DNA of 64,000 nt from Roseibium sp. MMSF_3412 (GTDB taxonomy: Bacteria > Pseudomonadota > Alphaproteobacteria > Rhizobiales > Stappiaceae), in contig NZ_JASHJI010000002.1 of assembly GCF_030733265.1 (NCBI RefSeq), forward strand, positions 434,001-498,000, in the 5' to 3' direction. This document shows positions 60,095 to 64,000 of the stretch, one piece after another (the first letter of the stretch is position 1; each line of letters starts with the position of its first letter). The position numbers were made by a program, and so were the translations under genes. The notes under the pieces were generated by a model. That model made no database searches. It worked only from the letters and a program-made list of their open reading frames with translations, and was not told where the DNA came from.

Positions 60095-60847
60095 ATGAGA
60101 CGCCCCGGACTGATGCTCTACGGCATCCTGTGTTACATCTTCTTCAACATCGCGTTCCTTTACATGGCCGGCTTCCTGCTCGGCATCGCGGTCCCGAAGG
60201 CGATCAATGACGGCGTGCCGTCCGATGTCACGGCATCACTCGCGATCAACGCGTTGCTTGTCTTCCTTTTCGGCTTCTTTCACAGCCTGATGGCGCGTCA
60301 GTGGTTCAAGGATCGATGGACAAGGCTTGTTTCCGTTGAAGCAGAGCGCAGCACCTTTGTGCTTCAGGCCGCCGCCTTCCTGTCCCTTCTCATGCTGTGC
60401 TGGAAGCCGATGCCCTCCGTAGTCTGGTCGGTTGACGGCGTCTGGGCCCTGGCAGCTTACGCCCTGTTTCTTAGCGGACTGGTCACGGTGCTGCTGTCCA
60501 CCTTCCTGATCGATCACTGGGAGCTTTTCGGCTTGCGGCAGGTCTGGGCGGGCAACAACGGCACGCCGAACCCAAAACCCGTTTTCAAGACGCCGATGCT
60601 TTACAGGTTCGTACGCCACCCCATGCAGTTGGGTGTGATCATGGTCTTCTTCGCAACGCCGGTCATGACCGCCGGGCACCTGTTTTTCGCCGTGTCGATG
60701 ACGGTCTACGTCTTCATCGGCCTCTATTTCGAGGAACGCTCTTTGGTGCGTGAATTCGGTGCGACCTACCGGGACTATCAACGGCGCGTACCGATGCTGT
60801 TTCCCAACCCCTTCCGGACGCTGCCGCGGCGCGCGCAGTCGGTCTGA
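60095..60847 (+). CDS. Integral-membrane methyltransferase, MddA/NnrU-like
   Basis: A 250-residue protein with about six helices. The C-terminal signature FVRHPMQLGVIMVFFATPVM, then EERSLVREFGATYRDYQRRV, is shared by the isoprenylcysteine-methyltransferase/NnrU superfamily. The pattern H-P-M-Q-L-G with TPVMTAGH is close to MddA, which methylates methanethiol to dimethyl sulfide. The substrate is inferred. GGAGA precedes the ATG. A soluble methyltransferase follows 84 bp later. Confidence 0.75.
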   Translation: MRRPGLMLYGILCYIFFNIAFLYMAGFLLGIAVPKAINDGVPSDVTASLAINALLVFLFGFFHSLMARQWFKDRWTRLVSVEAERSTFVLQAAAFLSLLMLCWKPMPSVVWSVDGVWALAAYALFLSGLVTVLLSTFLIDHWELFGLRQVWAGNNGTPNPKPVFKTPMLYRFVRHPMQLGVIMVFFATPVMTAGHLFFAVSMTVYVFIGLYFEERSLVREFGATYRDYQRRVPMLFPNPFRTLPRRAQSV

Positions 60848-60931
60848 CCTTCATCGATCCGCATCCGCGAAAGTTCTTCGCTCAGGTTCTGAACAAGGAC
60901 AAAGCGCAACCAGCCTACCAAGGATAAACCA

Positions 60932-61828
60932 ATGACATCGCATGCCCTCAAAACTCCTGCCGTGGCACCCGATACCGAAAACACGCCAATCGTGGATTTC
61001 TGGATCGAAGTGATGGCTCCGAAGTTTCTGAAATACCGGCACATCCTTGTGGGTGGCCTGCGCCATCACAGTGCGGCGATCATTCCCGGCCTGCCCATCT
61101 GCAAGGGGGATCGTGTCCTCGACGTCGGCTGCGGGTTCGGCGATACCGCCATCGCGCTGGCCGGGCGGACAGGGGACAGGGGACATGTCCACGGCATCGA
61201 TTGTGTACCCGCCTTTGTCGCCCAGTCATGGCATGCCGCCGAGCAGATGCTGATCGGCAACGTCAGCTTTGCTTGCCGTGACGCCGAAAAGCTCCTCCCA
61301 AGGGCTGAATTCGACTACGTTTTCGCACGGTTCGGGACAATGTTCTTTTCCAATCCCGTGGCAGGTTTGCGCAACATGCGCCAGGCACTGAAGCGCGGCG
61401 GCCGCATGACGCATATCGTGTGGCGTGACCGCGACGCGAATCCCTGGCTTTCTGCCGCACGGGAGGTTCTCTTGACCCATCTGCCCCAGCCAGACGCCAA
61501 CGCGCCGTCCTGCGGTCCGGGACCGTTTTCCATGGCCGACGAAGCCGCAACGCGCGCCATCATGGAAGCGGCCGGGTTCCGGAACATCCGCTTTGAAAGG
61601 CTCGATGCGCAGGTTCTGGTCGGGCGCACCGTCGACGAAGCGATCGCCTTTCAACTCGCGCTCGGACCGGCCGGAGAGATTTTCAGAGTGGCGGGAGCGG
61701 AAGCCCTGGCAAAGAAGACCGAGATAGAAACCGATCTCCAGCGCCTGTTCGAAACTGTTCCCAAGGACGGGAGTGGACTTTGGATGGACAGTTCTTCATG
61801 GGTAATCCATGCGGATGCGGCGGAATGA
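60932..61828 (+). CDS. Class I SAM-dependent methyltransferase
   Basis: A 298-residue soluble methyltransferase. SAM-binding motif I is VLDVGCGFGDTAIALA (about 63-78), motif II is HGIDCVPAF and motif III is in KRGGRMTHIVWRD. The acceptor is unknown. AAGGA lies seven bases before the ATG. It is probably co-transcribed with the membrane methyltransferase upstream. Confidence 0.85.
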   Translation: MTSHALKTPAVAPDTENTPIVDFWIEVMAPKFLKYRHILVGGLRHHSAAIIPGLPICKGDRVLDVGCGFGDTAIALAGRTGDRGHVHGIDCVPAFVAQSWHAAEQMLIGNVSFACRDAEKLLPRAEFDYVFARFGTMFFSNPVAGLRNMRQALKRGGRMTHIVWRDRDANPWLSAAREVLLTHLPQPDANAPSCGPGPFSMADEAATRAIMEAAGFRNIRFERLDAQVLVGRTVDEAIAFQLALGPAGEIFRVAGAEALAKKTEIETDLQRLFETVPKDGSGLWMDSSSWVIHADAAE

Positions 61829-61900
61829 TCGCTGAACCGGCTCTTCGTGCGATGCCCGGTCGGCGTACGCAGACCCCGTCCGGATCATCCCCGCACTCAC

Positions 61901-64000
61901 TCAGATCCGCCGGCCCGCCGTCAGGCCGTTGACCTTCTCGATGATGGACGCCGCATCGATCCCGAAATGCCTGTAGAGGTCGCCGATCGTGCCGGTCTGT
62001 CCGAAATGCTCGACACCGAGCGGAATCGTCTGATGACCTGCAACGCTGCCGAGCCAGGCGAGCGTTGCCGGATGACCGTCGATGACGGTGATCAGTCTGC
62101 AGTGGCGCGGCAGGCCCTCCATCAACCGCTCGATATGCGAAACGGCAGCAGCGTTCCCGCGCGACCGTGCCCGCTGCGCAGCGGTCCAGCCGGCGTTCAG
62201 CCTGTCGGCGGAGGTGACGGCCAGAACGCCGACATCGCGCCGGTTCCCTGCAAGCAATCCCGCGGCCTTGATGGCTTGCGGGGCGGCAACACCCTGATAG
62301 GCGATCACGACCTCGCAATTCGGACCGGGTTTGCGCATCCAGTAGGCTCCGTCAATCGCCCCCTGTCGGAAGTCCTCGTCGGCGCGTTTGACGGGTTGCT
62401 CGATCGGATTGGTCGACAGGCGCAGGTAAACCGAGCCACCGGTCTCGTCGCGCAGCCAGGTCCGCTCGTCCGGATCGCCTTCCCCTTCCCGCTGAAGATA
62501 GTCGAAAGCCCATTCCATGATCACGGCGAGTTCGTCGGCAAAGGCCGGTTCGAAGGCGGCAAGCCCATCCTGACTCATGCCGATCAGCGGCGTGCCGACG
62601 GACTGGTGCGCCCCGCCCTCTGGTGCGAGGGTCGCACCGGACGGCGTACCGACGATCATGAACCTGGCATCCTGATAGCAGGCATAGTTGAGGGCATCGA
62701 GCCCGCGGCAGACGAAGGGATCATAAACGGTTCCGATCGGGATAAGACGGCGTCCGAAAAGAGAATGCGACAGCCCGGCTGCGCCCAGGAGCAGGAACAG
62801 GTTCATTTCCGCAATGCCGAGCTCGATATGCTGACCTTCCGGCGTGAATTCCCACTTCGCTGTTGACGGAATGCGGTTTTCGATGAAGGCATCGGCCATG
62901 GCATGGCGGGCGAACAGTTTCCGCCGATTGACCCAGGGTCCAAGATTGGTGGTTCCAGTGACATCCGGCGAGGTCGTGACAATCCGTTCGGCGAGCCTGC
63001 TGTCCCCCTTTGACAGATCATCCAGCACCTTGCCGAAGGCCATCTGCGTGGAGATTTCACCGCCCGGCTGCAGCGCGATCCGGGGCACGTCGATGCGGGC
63101 ATCGGAGTAGCGCCGCGTTCCCCTGGAAAAAAACGGAACCTGAGCGAGGAAAACCTTCAGGGCCTGAATGTCCTGAACTGTTGCGAACGGTTCCCATTCA
63201 TCGCCCTCCGGCACACCCATATGCGCCTGCCACTCCCGCATCTGGGCCTTGTTCATCAGGCCGCCATGGTTGTCCTTGTGTCCCGCAATCGGTGTCCCCC
63301 ATCCCTTGACGGTGTAGGCGAGAAAGCAGGTCGGACGGTCATGGTCGATCGCGGCAAACGCTTCCGCCATCGTCTGCGTGCAGTTCCCGCCCAGATTTTC
63401 CATCAGGTCGGCGAGGTCCGCATCGCTGCGCCGGTCGATCAAAGCGGTGACATCGCCCTGGTCGCCCAGATCGTCCATAAGCCGTTGCCGCCAGACGGCC
63501 CCGCCCATGAAGGTCAGGGCAGAATAGTCCTGGTTTGAACAGGCATCGATCCATTCGCGCAATCGCGCACCGCCCGGCTCGGCAAAGGCGGCGCGTTGCA
63601 GCGCGCCGTATTTCACGCGAACGACGTCCCAGCCGAAGGCGTCGAATGTTTTTTCCACCCTGTCGAACAGGCCTTCGCGAACGATGCCGTCAAGCGACTG
63701 CCGGTTATAGTCGATGATCCACCAGCAGTTTCTGAGATCATTTTTCCAACCTTCCTGCAGGGCCTCGTAGACATTGCCTTCATCGAGTTCTGCATCACCG
63801 ACAAGGGCGATCATCCGGCCCACCGGGCGGTCCGGTGACCAGGATTTGGCGCTGATGTAGTCCTGAACCAGTGAGGCAAAGGACGTGATCGCAACGCCAA
63901 GACCGACCGAGCCCGTGGAGAAATCGACATCGTCAATGTCCTTGGTGCGCGACGGGTAGGACTGTACGCCACCGAAACCCCGGAAGTTCTCCATTTTCTC
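61901..64000 (-). CDS. AceE/transketolase-like thiamine-diphosphate enzyme, N-terminus missing
   Basis: The last 699 residues of a large ThDP-dependent enzyme; the frame is open to the window edge, so roughly 90-200 N-terminal residues are outside. The ThDP/metal motif is GDAELDEGNVYEALQEG; the pyrimidine-binding half has EFTPEGQHIELGIAEMNLF and C-terminal GTIGDLYRHFGIDA. This is the homodimeric pyruvate dehydrogenase E1/transketolase-like group. Alphaproteobacteria usually have a two-subunit PDH E1, so a different 2-oxo acid or ketose substrate is likely. No lipoyl or E3 gene is seen. Confidence 0.85.
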   Translation of the reverse strand, partial: EKMENFRGFGGVQSYPSRTKDIDDVDFSTGSVGLGVAITSFASLVQDYISAKSWSPDRPVGRMIALVGDAELDEGNVYEALQEGWKNDLRNCWWIIDYNRQSLDGIVREGLFDRVEKTFDAFGWDVVRVKYGALQRAAFAEPGGARLREWIDACSNQDYSALTFMGGAVWRQRLMDDLGDQGDVTALIDRRSDADLADLMENLGGNCTQTMAEAFAAIDHDRPTCFLAYTVKGWGTPIAGHKDNHGGLMNKAQMREWQAHMGVPEGDEWEPFATVQDIQALKVFLAQVPFFSRGTRRYSDARIDVPRIALQPGGEISTQMAFGKVLDDLSKGDSRLAERIVTTSPDVTGTTNLGPWVNRRKLFARHAMADAFIENRIPSTAKWEFTPEGQHIELGIAEMNLFLLLGAAGLSHSLFGRRLIPIGTVYDPFVCRGLDALNYACYQDARFMIVGTPSGATLAPEGGAHQSVGTPLIGMSQDGLAAFEPAFADELAVIMEWAFDYLQREGEGDPDERTWLRDETGGSVYLRLSTNPIEQPVKRADEDFRQGAIDGAYWMRKPGPNCEVVIAYQGVAAPQAIKAAGLLAGNRRDVGVLAVTSADRLNAGWTAAQRARSRGNAAAVSHIERLMEGLPRHCRLITVIDGHPATLAWLGSVAGHQTIPLGVEHFGQTGTIGDLYRHFGIDAASIIEKVNGLTAGRRI

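Noticed and set aside
1-64000. CRISPR array, prophage or integrative element
   Set aside because: No regularly spaced repeats, integrase, phage structural gene or tRNA-linked att duplication was seen.

Overview
This window reads as the chromosome of a GC-rich, probably marine alphaproteobacterium. The mix of TRAP and ABC uptake systems, VPLPA-CTERM surface proteins, many LysR, MarR, GntR and LuxR regulators, and Rhizobiales-style intergenic palindromes suggests a Stappia/Labrenzia/Roseibium-like organism. This placement is inferred from gene content; there is no rRNA or other marker gene in the window. I found no tRNA, rRNA, CRISPR array, prophage or intact insertion sequence.

Layout. 1-1482: the end of a tartrate/malate-type dehydrogenase and a haloacetate-dehalogenase-like hydrolase. 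1483-2881: a gene-free repeat region with a ~350 bp direct duplication. 2882-5862: a LysR regulator divergent from a TfdA/TauD dioxygenase and a zinc alcohol dehydrogenase. 5824-12043: small membrane and envelope genes, a LuxR regulator, a VPLPA-CTERM protein and an unknown protein. 12215-14344: an OhrR-like regulator facing a periplasmic catalase-related peroxidase, a small ORF and a decayed GAPDH fragment. 14345-18979: a DUF4345 gene and an SDR divergent from a LysR gene, then a long GAPDH and a cold-shock protein. 19274-27394: an exported flavin amine oxidase whose FAD-binding segments are in circularly permuted order, a histidine phosphatase, a three-gene Afu/Fbp-type ABC transporter, a NUDIX hydrolase and a GlxA-type regulator. 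27658-28425: a second VPLPA-CTERM protein.

28599-35214 is a catabolic dehalogenation locus. It has a 1070-residue self-sufficient reductive dehalogenase (B12 and two 4Fe-4S clusters fused to an FMN/2Fe-2S reductase), a MarR regulator and a divergent three-gene TRAP transporter, consistent with uptake and reductive dehalogenation of a halogenated aromatic acid. 35397-40457 holds a two-gene RND efflux pump and a LysR gene.

41799-54030 looks like a Lap-type surface-protein system. A minus-strand operon encodes a TolC, a type I secretion ABC protein, an adaptor and a LapG-like periplasmic protease. Divergent from it are a 1326-residue FecR-domain/serralysin-type RTX protein with a candidate LapG cleavage site near residue 101, and a CHASE2 class III adenylate cyclase. 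No LapD-like c-di-GMP receptor is in the window.

54044-59203 is an oxidative deoxy-sugar or sugar-acid pathway, most like L-fucose/D-arabinose: aldose dehydrogenase, UxaA-type dehydratase, 2-keto-3-deoxy-acid dehydrogenase and FAH-family hydrolase, controlled by a GntR protein with a nearly perfect 30 bp palindrome in the divergent promoter. 59222-61828 has an HxlR regulator and two methyltransferases, one MddA-like. The window ends inside an AceE/transketolase-like gene.
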